Counted from the first letter of the stretch, positions 11,501 to 17,436 are shown. The stretch: 53,790 nucleotides of DNA from Prevotella sp. (GCA_017475265.1 JAFVFY010000031.1:1-53790), one strand, 5' to 3'. Program-made: numbers and translations. The notes: generated by a model not told the origin, from the letters alone.

Positions 11501-12045
11501 CCTATCCCAACAAGACCGTGACTGGAGCCGCAGCCCGCTCCCTTACCTCCTTTACTCCTCAACTCTCCAACTCCTCATCTTTCACCCCCGTGGACTACAG
11601 TCTCTATCCCGCCAACATGGTGCTTATCGCACAAGTAGTGTCGGGCGACGTTCCCGTCGAGGGTGTTGAGTTGGGTGTCTTCGCCGGCGAGGAGTGCCGC
11701 GAGGCCGCCATCACCGACGAAAACGGCATGGTCTATATCACCATCCCTGGCGACAAGCCCTGCGAGCTGACCTTCCGCACTGCTATCAATGGTCAATGGT
11801 CAATGGTCAATAGTCAGTCCATCACCTACGAGACCGATGCCGTCATCGGCAAGCCAAGCGCACCGTTCGTCATTGACCTTACTGCCACAACCGGCATTGC
11901 TGAGATGGAAGATAGAAGATTGAAGATGGAAAATTCTGTCTACGACCTGCAGGGCCGCAAGGTAGAATCTTCAATCTTCAATTCTCAACCTTCAATCCAG
12001 AAGAAGGGTATTTACATTATTAACGGTCAGAAGAAAGTAAAATGA
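2542..12045 (+). CDS. Giant secreted multidomain LamG/Fn3-type surface protein
   Basis: A 3167-residue exported protein. The N-terminus has a long basic region and then a hydrophobic signal (MMLLLAVIMVPQKAAAA, residues 26-42). Three Fn3-like beta domains fit about 292-607. LamG/concanavalin-like folds with IQMWVKPE, IDMWVKAE and VELWVKAG signatures lie at about 657-840, 2097-2280 and 2288-2490. A carboxypeptidase-regulatory-like repeat is near 935-1000. Two WNW-containing repeats are near 2827-2983. The tail VYDLQGRKV...KKGIYIINGQKKVK resembles the C-terminal sorting tail of Bacteroidetes (type IX-like) secreted proteins. The roles of adhesin or glycan binder are inferred from domains only. 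Six heptamer arrays lie in-frame in its last third. It is followed with a 4-bp ATGA overlap, or a 5-bp gap, by the companion gene. Confidence 0.85.
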   Translation: MKSFITTTFARAGGWLAGARRVRAAMMLLLAVIMVPQKAAAADDYESNYVGRDFSLNYSGSTQYVLFRVTYWDDYGTDEGWCDNDGLVVKASKNGGASYEEIGRIKTSSSGGLTMTGSLSNAWSESTKYTKICIPKWVLPRQWLNCNIKIICEGYWTDYDGESHGKKSTSWSFTSSFTHTVRQIYWSGSPYIAANGTVTVPYSFGGSCNTDGETHICTRIDGGYNGNIGYKYPAGGYPAGSYTFNLSSIGKNMRSQFSIEPYHEFTHNNDKDAGNGTKYYCTYAGAVTMYPLPLATISEPVFSQLNHNVTLNWTADYTQHYGNGKWVIYRNGTKIATVPQVQNQDTYTYIDQNADDNSADKFPYESNVKYFIYFVGNGWDESTQLSELKSNEVSVNTTRKVPVSNLNAESRDDRIVFTWTSDGYPEGWGNMFNIYIDNVLAYTLIPSDSETKFKWEHRTTDVHSDRQSSNQDSETFDGNHYTEEPLNACAPHNYLIEGVIGNKVLSNAEPLNNRAIGNGTLFYTFDATKGAYPGTVKLSWHVNRQGSTASKTYIVDRRRTEKDDEPWVTLFRTSSNEDYLMYTDDTPLPGVFYDYRVTVIDKCDDGTEIPNETTDIGFAQTTGTMSGRITFGATGSSVANVDVEARRTATSGDVEAQYHAMRFTDTNGAVTWTYPSETYATDKFAQGDFTIQMWVKPEVLAEAKIVRLNGEGCYIGMNASGQLTLVNNEDVYTFKNVALTAKQYNHVVVTRSGKSVTASVVRTSSSGTNTLKSSTLSVEGDLALTGATQLSLGHFKGYVDEFRFWTKVLTKAEILENFDHLLVGNEKQLETYWTFDEGLRTQFFDYSRDGTVYHQHHGKMDSNAEPSNQTPTQLKLKAKTDQDGNFIIQGVPFQGEGTTYAVIPTLGIHQFNPTQQLRFVGNNSLVHNGTDFTDISSFPVRGTIRYANTDYPVEGVNFYVDGQICAKDGTPITTNAYGEYEISVPIGQHYITVAKQGHVFADDGRYPADPEKVGTLVNYNDAVSNLDFEDVTLVTVAGRVTGGKIEEEKPLGFGQSVNNIGQATITLGIDGYRLNVVRNVSGTTVSYDSNPDNLAISSPTEDVKSEAYRQGGDVDAVKKVIIKTDPKTGEFAALLPPIDYRVKSIEIESNQDITFDGLPIIYANDPLDTKTDSLMLENGTKKEFEYVAKLIQSYYTEPVLEVTQKDRNDGSFGEQTYTYIDTKTQENTKLTLYTAADGSPVSYTYGFPIFQQMKQYTFNVRGYETYVNNDDAQNPVVYEVPLQNVPVTFTNQMGTGQGVVIDATQTAESDDNDGDLAGEAIADQLMLDENGQGQYQWQAGFPNITSPYTRTLAATYQHNDKSYTWTGVNTPNSLSGIVIGALPTGSNFVTAGPDKVEMIIRDPAGSGSSAFWETGQSVARTETQTITVNNETEMMTHTEIGFELTSLTAAGTGIGIILGVIETNKSKVDIDVGVTTEYEHVSADTKVLTTSTTKRISTSGEPEYVGAQGDVFIGQSTNIVFGNARSVGFKKNVTSGDIELLKFDNYVTGQEFATHFQYTQNYIENVLIPNLTALRNSILSNGVDEQGLIYNTTLTEDDANYGAAGTYTTAKPATGVKDLYTDMVQYYNQQIANWESQLAWNEEVKVTAISDRRKWLDANQSFDSGTFIDAEVSTEGTVGKTTSNTFNTSLIAGGGTSVSIFGQDVDISLQNTTTAGSQWESSSETTQTTTTGYSLVEVGDDDALSVDVFRAPDGMGAIFVTRGGQTTCPYEGEQRTKYFEPGKHVLATATMQIEVPKIAVEDAANRAVGVPAGKKASYNLLLTNESETAEDCYFDLFAIDETNTEGAKLTINGEPFGNGRAVLVPAGGTVRMNLELAQNNTGGLIYEDIAIVLASQCQKDPASTWEVIGDTVIISAEFVPTSTDVALRMDNRVVNTSTKGMLPLTVTGYDPNYEGLKYIAVQYQGVGETAWHDARKYVLTKQDIVNQIDELLPTDGIINLNFDMTNGSVFPDRTYKFRAISARTYGTGEVTATSQEIQVVKDMSRPKPLGQPQPTDGILSVGDELSILFNEAILNGELTKDANFRVTGVLNGSKVAHETALEMENTALAAATEGNINLANKDFSIDMWVKAEGAGTLLSHGTGRQKLTVGVDADSKLMVKIGDQTYTSINTVPQNQWAFLTLSMTQDAKLSASVATDATTTTLFSDKEAMVYEGNGPLAVGQQMTGAMHELLLWDEARDVTTALQQRSLTKTPSTQGLIGYWKMNEGEGRSIRDYARNRHMTMAAETWHIENENKAVRLDGEHYVGINTSEIPPMPQDDYAVELWVKAGEQTADAQLLQLGEVGLVLKSDGSLSLESDNVQWSMVNGQLTDNAWHHVALSVLRGGNANVYVDGVAKATVSADKVGSLGSDQLLIGARRTLQDVQDSEVLNGQSSMVNGQYTYDRPLTATIDEVRVWNATMSGDLLKKQRKMRLTGREPGLVAYYPFEVKTLNAQNQVVTNGSAADLCGSGHEAQLNSQLSILNSQFTDDAPALRVKPEEENVSFTFTASDNKIVIDIDEAPAKIEGTTLNFTVRDVHDQNGNLSEPVSWSAFVSLNPLAWKENSVSCVANATDGTTMTATLVNKSGKKQVWTMGDLPSWLEADMTYGDLQPLGEQAITFTVSESTPIGKYEQTVYVAGNDGIETPLTLNIKVTGNVPDWAVNSSNYELSMNIIGSVDILGTPCDDADDIVAAFVGDECRGVAQPEYNEYYDAYFVTMDIYGDGNEGVGNPLTFKVYDASTGITYPVVTTTLPEQDKPSAIFFEADNLIGRYHSPVLLAATDEVEQMIELNNGWNWMSLNVECGDMTVPVVFARAGGKVDEVKNHTDGFMMYNDGEWKGNLTQMSSSKMYAVQTNEALKLSVTGRRIVTSDAPVTVKNYWNWVGYNAQSLMSVTDALAGMDPQEGDIIKAQQGVAYYSSNRWNGSLKTLMPGKGYKIYSATTADRTFSYPNKTVTGAAARSLTSFTPQLSNSSSFTPVDYSLYPANMVLIAQVVSGDVPVEGVELGVFAGEECREAAITDENGMVYITIPGDKPCELTFRTAINGQWSMVNSQSITYETDAVIGKPSAPFVIDLTATTGIAEMEDRRLKMENSVYDLQGRKVESSIFNSQPSIQKKGIYIINGQKKVK
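9621..9646 (+). repeat. Heptamer array TCAATGG x3.7 inside the giant gene
   Basis: Three exact TCAATGG units followed by TCAAT. They encode a WSMVNGQ-type peptide inserted in the third LamG-like domain. A gain or loss of one unit (7 bp) would shift the frame. Confidence 0.9.
9827..9859 (+). repeat. Heptamer array TCAATGG/TCAATCG x4.7 inside the giant gene
   Basis: Units are TCAATGG, TCAATCG, TCAATGG, TCAATGG, TCAAT. It encodes NGQSSMVNGQ. The same unit order, in the coding direction, occurs in the unrelated glycosidase gene at 29167-29198. Confidence 0.9.
10085..10119 (+). repeat. Heptamer array TCAATTC-type x5 inside the giant gene
   Basis: Units are TTAATTC, TCAACTC, TCAATTC, TCAATTC, TCAATTC. 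It encodes an LNSQLSILNSQF-type insertion after the third LamG-like domain. Confidence 0.9.
11786..11820 (+). repeat. Heptamer array TCAATGG-type x5 near the 3' end of the giant gene
   Basis: Units are TCAATGG x3, TCAATAG, TCAGTCC. It encodes NGQWSMVNSQS, about 75 residues before the C-terminus. Confidence 0.85.
11908..11935 (+). repeat. Heptamer array GAAGATn x4 in the tail of the giant gene
   Basis: Units are GAAGATA, GAAGATT, GAAGATG, GAAAATT. The complement is of the TTCnATC type, related to the array at 11966-11998. It lies directly before the VYDLQGR tail motif. Confidence 0.75.
11966..11998 (+). repeat. Heptamer array AATCTTC-type x4.7 in the tail of the giant gene
   Basis: Units are AATCTTC, AATCTTC, AATTCTC, AACCTTC, AATCC. 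It sits between the VYDLQGR motif and the final KKGIYIING strand of the sorting tail. Confidence 0.8.
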
Positions 12046-12050
12046 TTAGT

Positions 12051-13013
12051 ATGAAAAACAGAATCTATGGCATGCTGGCACTCCTCTTCATGGGGAGTGC
12101 CAGCGTCATGGCTGAAGGTGACCCCTTTGGTGAATATAACCCACATATTTATAGTAACACCATGATTCTGGCGGGCTATGTCTGCCTGAACGGCGAGAAA
12201 CTAGGTACTGAGGCGGTAGTGGCCGCCTACTGCGGTAACACCTTGCGTGGCAAACAAAGCCCTAATAATGAAGGTGAACTCTACCTCACCATCGGTGGCG
12301 ACTACACTGGTGACAAGATTCACTTCAAAGTCTATACTGGCGGCAGGGTCATTGAGGTGAACCAGGGCATGACATACACCAACAATGCCACCGTCGGCTC
12401 AGCCAGTGAGCCATACGTCATCAACCTCCCTGCACCCGTCGTCACCACGCCGGCCAAGGAGGGATGGGCCACTACGTGCCTACCTTTCAATGCCGAGGTG
12501 CCCGACGGCGTTGAGGTGTGGAACGCCACTGCCATTGAGAACGGCGAGCTGGTGATGACAAAGTCTACGGGAGCCATCCTCCCGGCCAACACGCCCGTGC
12601 TCCTAAAAAGCGACGGCCTGACGAGCTACGAGTGGCTGTCGCGGGTGGCCGACGGCGACATCACTACCACGGCCAGCATCTTTACTGGCACCACCGAGCC
12701 TACGGCAATAGCTGCCAACAGCGTGCTAACCCTGGGCTACCGCAATGAGGGTAACCACGAGATAGGCTTCTGGCGCTTCACCGGCACCACCATTCCCGCC
12801 AACCGTGCCTATATCAAGGACGTACCCGCCGGTGTGCGTGGCGTGACGTTCCGATTCGAAGATGCATCAGCCATCGGCGCTGCACTAAATGATAAAGGAG
12901 AAATGATAAATGCAGTCTACGACCTGCAAGGCCGTCGCATGGACAGTTCACAGTTCAAGGCGGGTGTTTGTTGGAAAAAAAATAGTAAAGGTCAAATCAT
13001 CATCATCAAGTAG
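12051..13013 (+). CDS. Secreted companion protein with the same C-terminal tail
   Basis: A 320-residue exported protein. The ATG at 12051 gives MKNRIYGMLALLFMGSASVMA, a clean signal peptide. An upstream ATG at 12042 overlaps the previous stop codon (ATGA) and would add three residues. An N-terminal stretch (LNGEKLGTEAVVAAYCGN) resembles VAAFVGDECRG of the giant protein, so the two share a small beta domain. The middle part (ATTCLPFNAEVPDGVEVW) is of a kind seen in Bacteroidales surface proteins. The end, AVYDLQGRRMD then GQIIIIK, matches the tail of the giant protein. Co-transcription and a common export route are inferred from spacing and tail; the function is unknown. Confidence 0.8.
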   Translation: MKNRIYGMLALLFMGSASVMAEGDPFGEYNPHIYSNTMILAGYVCLNGEKLGTEAVVAAYCGNTLRGKQSPNNEGELYLTIGGDYTGDKIHFKVYTGGRVIEVNQGMTYTNNATVGSASEPYVINLPAPVVTTPAKEGWATTCLPFNAEVPDGVEVWNATAIENGELVMTKSTGAILPANTPVLLKSDGLTSYEWLSRVADGDITTTASIFTGTTEPTAIAANSVLTLGYRNEGNHEIGFWRFTGTTIPANRAYIKDVPAGVRGVTFRFEDASAIGAALNDKGEMINAVYDLQGRRMDSSQFKAGVCWKKNSKGQIIIIK

Positions 13014-13014
13014 T

Positions 13015-13164
13015 ATGAAGAAGAAAAATATAAAACCCGTATCTAACGCCATCACCGTCACACTAGTAGCCTCCCTGCTCCTACAGGCCTCCTCAGGGCG
13101 TACCACCAACAACAACTTCTCGCGCAGACTCGATGACGAATTCGACGAAGATGACGAGTGGTAA
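13015..13164 (+). CDS. Small exported acidic peptide (49 aa)
   Basis: An ATG one base after the preceding stop opens 49 codons: a basic start (MKKKNIKPV), a hydrophobic segment ITVTLVASLLLQASS, then a hydrophilic part ending in the acidic DDEFDEDDEW. The layout is that of a short exported or membrane-tethered peptide, third in the operon behind the giant protein and its companion. No family is recognised. Tight coupling to the upstream genes supports it being real; the small size limits confidence. Confidence 0.55.
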   Translation: MKKKNIKPVSNAITVTLVASLLLQASSGRTTNNNFSRRLDDEFDEDDEW

Positions 13165-13252
13165 ATTTCTAATAAACAAACTTTTCACCTAAATTTTCAT
13201 AAAAGACGGCTGGTAAAATCTCGTTCAACTCCTCTTTTCGTCAAAAAAGAAC

Positions 13253-13260
13253 TAACTTTG
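13253..13260 (+). promoter_or_regulatory. -7 box TAACTTTG ahead of a decayed gene
   Basis: TAACTTTG matches the Bacteroidetes -7 consensus and lies 24 bp before an ATG at 13285 that begins a signal-peptide-like stretch. It may also serve the TPR-like gene starting at 13651. Confidence 0.45.
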
Positions 13261-13284
13261 CAGCGAATTTGTAAAGAAACGACG

Positions 13285-13627
13285 ATGAGAGAGCGAACAA
13301 CTATATTATTCTTGATGCTATTCTGACAGATTTCCAAAGTTACCGCCGTTAAGGGTTGAATTTGATTATTCCTTGTTCGTCCATTCCCAGCCGAACTGGC
13401 TACAGATGCCTCTGGCAATCATCCAGAAAAAGGATTCCGTCAAAAACCAATCAATTATGTTTCGTCATCAGGAACTAAATTCGACGATGCAATTTCATTA
13501 CAAGTCGCGACCCGATTACTCGAAGAAGGTCGACAACATGGGGGGCATCCGCGACTATATTGTAAGAAAAAGAAGATGGGATGAAGGACGACCGCTCCAG
13601 CCACTGGCACCAAGGAGGAGATTTTAA
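13285..13627 (+). pseudogene. Probable frameshifted small exported protein
   Basis: From ATG 13285 the frame reads MRERTTILFLMLF and stops at once, in the middle of what looks like a signal peptide. The +1 frame is open from 13316 to TAA 13625-13627 and encodes a basic C-terminal part (SKKVDNMGGIRDYIVRKRRW, then RPLQPLAPRRRF). A promoter-like -7 box at a sensible distance before the ATG supports a former gene broken by one frameshift. An intact 84-codon ORF starting at 13373 is the alternative reading. No family is recognised. Confidence 0.35.
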
Positions 13628-13650
13628 TTATGAACTAAAATAATATGATT

Positions 13651-14643
13651 ATGAAAAAGATTATGATGGCGTTGACCTATGGTCGAGCCTGCTCACGCTC
13701 GACAAAACGAACGAGCTCGTTTTGTGCTCGCTTAATCGCAGCCTTCGCAGCCGCCTTTTGCTGCGCAATGACAACAGTAGTGAACGCTCAGACGGCAGAG
13801 ACCGAGAGCAGCATGGACAAGTATCTGCGCCTGTCGAAGGAGGCCGACGAGAACCCCACCAACTGGCAGGCGCAGTTGGAGGTGGGCCATATACTGCTCG
13901 ACAAGGAGAGCGGAGTTTATAACCAGTCGCGTGCCGCCAGATATTATGAGCGCATCTACCAGCAGGCCGCTGGCTTCAACAAGGAAGTGCCCGACTCCGT
14001 CTTCTTCGAGTCGGTTGTCATGCTGATGACGGTAGCTTCAGAAAAGAAGGACCTGAAGAAGGCCTTGTTCTACATTGACGAGTTGATGCGTGCTGAAAAA
14101 GCAGGCATAGACATCAATAAGGATTATGTTATCAGCTACGGCTGGATGGGTGTTGTGTATAACCTTATGAACGGCGATGCTGTGAAGGCGTTGTGGCACA
14201 TGCTGGATATGCGCAAGCTTGCCGCTGCCGAAAAGAAAACGGGGATCGAGTATTCTGATCCGATGACCGTCATCCTGTACGAGAATCTGCTGTCGGAATA
14301 CAGTAAGACCTTTGGCGACAAGCTGCCCGAACTAACGCTGGACGGCAAGAAGTATGTCGTCATTGCGATGAACAAGTGGAATGTGGAGATGCCGCTGATG
14401 GGCTGGATGGGTGGTCTTAACGACGATGGTGACGGCGAGAGAGGCAACAGGCTGAAGCTGTTATACGGTGAAGACGAGAAGGTCTATGACGACATACACG
14501 GCGAAATGAACTACAGTTTCAATTTCAACAAGGATGGTATCGTGCCACAGGAGGGCTACAATGTCCGCATGATTACCGTCACGCCCGAGCAGCGCCAAAA
14601 GATGGTGGACGCCTACCACAGCTACATGAAGAAGCACAAGTAG
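13651..14643 (+). CDS. Secreted TPR/SEL1-like protein of unknown function
   Basis: A 330-residue protein starting MKKIMMAL (an ATG two codons earlier, 13645, is also possible). The export signal is odd: between MKKIMMALT and the hydrophobic LIAAFAAAFCCAM lies a basic stretch encoded by a hairpin-rich repeat (13682-13724). The likely cleavage is after VVNA (NAQ). The mature part is helical (NPTNWQAQLEVGHILLDKES, YYERIYQQAAG, KKALFYIDELMRAEKAG), consistent with TPR-like repeats. A C-terminal part follows (YVVIAMNKWNVEMPLMGWMG). The gene lies 66 bp before the membrane protein at 14710, separated by a heptamer array. Function unknown. Confidence 0.75.
   Translation: MKKIMMALTYGRACSRSTKRTSSFCARLIAAFAAAFCCAMTTVVNAQTAETESSMDKYLRLSKEADENPTNWQAQLEVGHILLDKESGVYNQSRAARYYERIYQQAAGFNKEVPDSVFFESVVMLMTVASEKKDLKKALFYIDELMRAEKAGIDINKDYVISYGWMGVVYNLMNGDAVKALWHMLDMRKLAAAEKKTGIEYSDPMTVILYENLLSEYSKTFGDKLPELTLDGKKYVVIAMNKWNVEMPLMGWMGGLNDDGDGERGNRLKLLYGEDEKVYDDIHGEMNYSFNFNKDGIVPQEGYNVRMITVTPEQRQKMVDAYHSYMKKHK
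13682..13724 (+). repeat. Double-hairpin repeat embedded in a signal-peptide-coding region
   Basis: Two adjacent inverted repeats: GTCGAGC/GCTCGAC (13682-13688 with 13697-13703) and CAAAACGA/TCGTTTTG (13703-13710 with 13717-13724). They look like an intergenic REP-type element but lie inside the N-terminal coding part of the gene at 13651. Confidence 0.65.
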
Positions 14644-14649
14644 GACACC

Positions 14650-14698
14650 TCAAATCTCAAATCTCAAACCTCAACTCTCAAATCTCAAACCTCAACTC
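14650..14698 (+). repeat. Intergenic heptamer array, exactly 7 units of 7 bp
   Basis: Units are TCAAATC, TCAAATC, TCAAACC, TCAACTC, TCAAATC, TCAAACC, TCAACTC. The array fills almost the whole gap between the stop at 14643 and the start at 14710. Confidence 0.95.
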
Positions 14699-14709
14699 TA
14701 AATAGAGTA

Positions 14710-15918
14710 ATGAACGCGAAATTCAAGATGCCCAAGTTCGGGCGCGACCTGACCAGAAAGGGATGGCTCAAGGAACTGCTGATGACGTTCCTCGGCACCA
14801 CCATCTCCATCGTGCTCACCTTCGGCACGGCGGCCTATCTTGAAGACCAGCAGACGGTGAAGGCGCGCAGGGTGTTGGCGATGACAATCATCAACGACAT
14901 TGACCAAAGCCTTGAAGTCGTCACAAAACGCAGGCTTGCCGAGGAAAGGGGGCATGAAACCGCCTGTTACATCATTGAGAACAAAGACCGCTTGGAAAGC
15001 ATCGGGGAAGATACGCTCCAGACGTTCATCGACTACGTTACCTCCTCATCGTTCAATTCCGATATGGAGTTCAAGAAGATGAATGAGAAAATCTTCAATA
15101 GCAGTCAGGATATGTGGCGCACGCTGAACGACAGGAAGTTCCTGGATAACGTGCAGGAGTTCTACAACGCCAGAGCTGTGCTCGAACAGCAGTGGAAGGA
15201 ATGGATCTGCTTCAAGAAACCCGTCACTAAGGAAGAGGAATACGAATTGTTCATGGGTGGTCAGTGTAAGAGCACAGCCGACCTATGCCGAAGACTTTTG
15301 GAGTGCAAGCGTCTTGAAAGCTACATGGATTTTGTGTCCTCGCGCATGATGGCCTATTTGAGTTTCCTAAGGCTGGTCAATCTGAATGAGGAAAACAAGT
15401 TCCTGATGAACATCACCGAGCAGGACATGGAGGAATTCGTCAATCACACATACATGGAGATAAACCCCGCAAAGGAGAAGGATCTGGTGGGAACGTGGAA
15501 TGCCGTCTTGCATGACAAGAAAAACGAACTGGTCTATGACCTCCATCCTGACCACACGTTTGCTATGCGCCAATCTGTCCGATGGGGCGACTCCTTCTTC
15601 AGGCACAAGATGGTGCAGCGCTTTTCGCTGTCGGGCACGTGGGGCGTCGAGGGCGATTCGTTAGTGATGCACTACGACATGACGAGCTACAAGATGGAAG
15701 TCGATGACAGCGAGGTTACCTATCCCGCCCATTTGGCAGACAGTGTCCATTGGTTTAAGGAACAACTGGCCGGAGAGGTGATGAAGCCCAGACTGGTGAA
15801 GAAACTGGACCAGAACAACCGTACGGCGCAGGCCACGAACCTCGATGACTCCGGTACGCGACTGGAACTGACAGATGGCGAAGATAATACCATGCACTAT
15901 CAGAAGAAAATCAACTAA
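14710..15918 (+). CDS. Inner-membrane-anchored protein with lipocalin-like C-terminal domain
   Basis: A 402-residue protein. A basic N-terminus (MNAKFKMPKFGRDLTRKGW) is followed by one membrane helix (ELLMTFLGTTISIVLTFGTA, about residues 22-42). A long helical region about 50-255 includes the RRVLAMTIINDIDQSLEVV segment. A C-terminal domain begins at KDLVGTWNAVLHD (about 258) and is rich in beta strands, as in small lipocalin-like LVGTW domains. The helical part is predicted outside the cytoplasm. It ends at a bidirectional terminator. It probably shares a transcript with the TPR-like gene upstream; function unknown. Confidence 0.75.
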   Translation: MNAKFKMPKFGRDLTRKGWLKELLMTFLGTTISIVLTFGTAAYLEDQQTVKARRVLAMTIINDIDQSLEVVTKRRLAEERGHETACYIIENKDRLESIGEDTLQTFIDYVTSSSFNSDMEFKKMNEKIFNSSQDMWRTLNDRKFLDNVQEFYNARAVLEQQWKEWICFKKPVTKEEEYELFMGGQCKSTADLCRRLLECKRLESYMDFVSSRMMAYLSFLRLVNLNEENKFLMNITEQDMEEFVNHTYMEINPAKEKDLVGTWNAVLHDKKNELVYDLHPDHTFAMRQSVRWGDSFFRHKMVQRFSLSGTWGVEGDSLVMHYDMTSYKMEVDDSEVTYPAHLADSVHWFKEQLAGEVMKPRLVKKLDQNNRTAQATNLDDSGTRLELTDGEDNTMHYQKKIN

Positions 15919-15941
15919 AAAATAAGCAACAATGAGAAAAA

Positions 15942-15970
15942 ACTGAGTCCACTTTCAAAGTGGACTCAGT
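15942..15970. terminator. Bidirectional terminator between convergent genes
   Basis: A perfect 14-bp inverted repeat (ACTGAGTCCACTTT, one central C, AAAGTGGACTCAGT) with an A-run on the left and a T-rich stretch on the right. It lies between the converging stops at 15918 and 16009, serving both strands. Confidence 0.85.
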
Positions 15971-16008
15971 ATATTTTACTCCCCTCAGAGAGGGACAAGG
16001 GGTGAGGC

Positions 16009-16719
16009 TTAGTGCTTCTGCCCCTTTTGTCCGTAATAGGCGTTGGGGCCGTGCTTGCGGTTGTAGTGCTTCTCAACGAGCAGTGGGTTCATGGTCAGGT
16101 TGGGGTTCACCGAGAAAGCCACGAAGGCCATCTTGGCACACTGCTCCATCACCTTGGCATTATAGACGGCGTTGTCGGGCGAGGTGCCCCATGAGAACGG
16201 GCCATGATTCTTCACCAACACGGCAGGCGTGTGGTCGGGGTTAATCTTGCGGATGTTCAGGATTTCGTCCACGATGACGTTGCCCGTTTCTAACTCGTAC
16301 TGGCCTTCCACCTCCTCCTTGGTCATGTCGCGGGTGCAGGGAATGTCCTTGTAGAAGTAGTCGGCGTGTGTCGTACCGATGTTGGGTATGTCGCGGCCGG
16401 CCTGTGCGAAGGCAGTGGCGTAGGTGGAGTGTGTATGCACCACGCCCTGAATATTGGGGAACGCCTTATATAATACAAGATGTGTAGGCGTGTCGCTGGA
16501 GGGGTTGAGGTCTCCCTCGACCACCTTGCCAGTCTCGAGGTCAACGACCACCATGTCCTCGGCCTTCATCTCGTCGTAGGAGACACCGCTGGGTTTAATA
16601 ACTACGAGGCCCTTCTCACGGTCTATGCCGGAGACATTGCCCCAGGTGAAGATGACCAGTCCCTGCTTTACCAAGTCGAGGTTGGCCTTGAAAACTTTCT
16701 GTTTGAGTTCTTCGAGCAT
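16009..16719 (-). CDS. araD: L-ribulose-5-phosphate 4-epimerase
   Basis: A 236-residue class II aldolase-family epimerase converting L-ribulose 5-phosphate to D-xylulose 5-phosphate, the last step joining L-arabinose breakdown to the pentose phosphate pathway; cytoplasmic. With the ATG at 16719 the residues fall at D76 (PSSDTPTH), H95 and H97 (VVHTHS) and H172 (KNHGPFSWG), the expected zinc and catalytic positions of the Escherichia coli enzyme. A start 14 codons upstream is possible but gives an unusual leader. Other arabinose-type genes (symporter, galM) lie 7-11 kb away on the same strand, so the usual cluster seems split. Regulation is probably by its own promoter at 16759. Confidence 0.95.
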   Translation of the reverse strand: MLEELKQKVFKANLDLVKQGLVIFTWGNVSGIDREKGLVVIKPSGVSYDEMKAEDMVVVDLETGKVVEGDLNPSSDTPTHLVLYKAFPNIQGVVHTHSTYATAFAQAGRDIPNIGTTHADYFYKDIPCTRDMTKEEVEGQYELETGNVIVDEILNIRKINPDHTPAVLVKNHGPFSWGTSPDNAVYNAKVMEQCAKMAFVAFSVNPNLTMNPLLVEKHYNRKHGPNAYYGQKGQKH

Positions 16720-16758
16720 GTTCTTGTCGGTTTTTTGTGATATTATTGGTTGGAGTTG

Positions 16759-16766
16759 CAAAGTTA
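16759..16766 (-). promoter_or_regulatory. -7 box TAACTTTG for araD
   Basis: The reverse strand reads TAACTTTG, matching TAnnTTTG, 39 bp before the araD ATG. The -33 element is weak (TTTCTG at about the right spacing). Confidence 0.6.
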
Positions 16767-17080
16767 GCTATTAATGCCGAAATACAGAAACTATTTAAGA
16801 ATCTTTATCACTGTTTTTTTTCTCCAATCTGAGGCTGTTTCACATTATTTATAAATAGCGAGAGGCTTGCTAACAAAATTTTTTGTGAGTTCGTTCCTCG
16901 CTCTGCTCGCTTCCGCGATGCCATCATGCCCGATGTCGTGACCGACGGCATCAAGCGTTACGAAGTGCCTGTCCCCATGATACTCAAATCCGTCCCCTCT
17001 ATGATTCTCAGATTACGACTTCGGGATGCCGGGCGAGGGGTTCGCGGTGCCATTCCGAAGTCGTTTCACTTAAGCAGCAC
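16767..17080. other. 314-bp intergenic stretch with a hairpin and a possible gene scrap
   Basis: No gene with a start was found. Plus-strand codons around 16912-17010 are open and read like protein (FRDAIMPDVVTDGIKRYEVP), possibly a scrap of an old gene that I cannot name. Positions 17015-17064 form a long hairpin with perfect 10-bp outer arms (ACGACTTCGG and CCGAAGTCGT). It could end transcription of the minus-strand gene whose stop is at 17081. Confidence 0.4.
17015..17064 (-). terminator. Long hairpin after the small coiled-coil gene
   Basis: Outer arms are perfect 10-bp complements (17015-17024 and 17055-17064). Inner bases (GATGCC/GGTGCC region) extend the stem imperfectly. It lies 16 bp past the stop of the minus-strand gene and has no clear U-run, so the terminator role is tentative. 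Confidence 0.45.
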
Positions 17081-17392
17081 CTAACGCTTGTCAGGCACAC
17101 CGTAGTCCATCCAGCGCTCCTGGGGGTAGTAGCCCTTCAGCGTCTTTTTCTTCTCGGCATAGGCCTCCTTCACGCTATCCATTGCGACCTTCAGTTTGGC
17201 CACCGTTGGCGTGAGCTGCTCACGAATGCTGTCCACCTCGGCGTTTACGGCCTCCAGTTCCTTGACGGCCTGTTCCATTGCGTTGATCTCATCGTTGGTG
17301 ACGCCACGCTCACCCATTTCCTTGACATGACGACGCAGACCCTCTACGAGACAGCGACTCTTCTCAATCTGAATCTCTACTGTTTTTGACAT
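17081..17392 (-). CDS. Small coiled-coil protein (103 aa)
   Basis: A soluble, highly charged, all-helical protein. About residues 5-85 form heptad-like helices (EIQIEKSRCLVEGLRRHVKE, AMEQAVKELEAVNAEVDSIR), followed by a short tail GYYPQERWMDYGVPDKR. Proteins of this size and style are common in Bacteroidales without known function. The start at 17392 is supported by a -7 box (TATCTTTG) at 17437-17444 and by the absence of an earlier in-frame start. It stands alone on the minus strand. Confidence 0.75.
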   Translation of the reverse strand: MSKTVEIQIEKSRCLVEGLRRHVKEMGERGVTNDEINAMEQAVKELEAVNAEVDSIREQLTPTVAKLKVAMDSVKEAYAEKKKTLKGYYPQERWMDYGVPDKR

Positions 17393-17436
17393 AATTCTGT
17401 TAGTTTTTAATTGTTATTATGGGATTAAATCCACTA

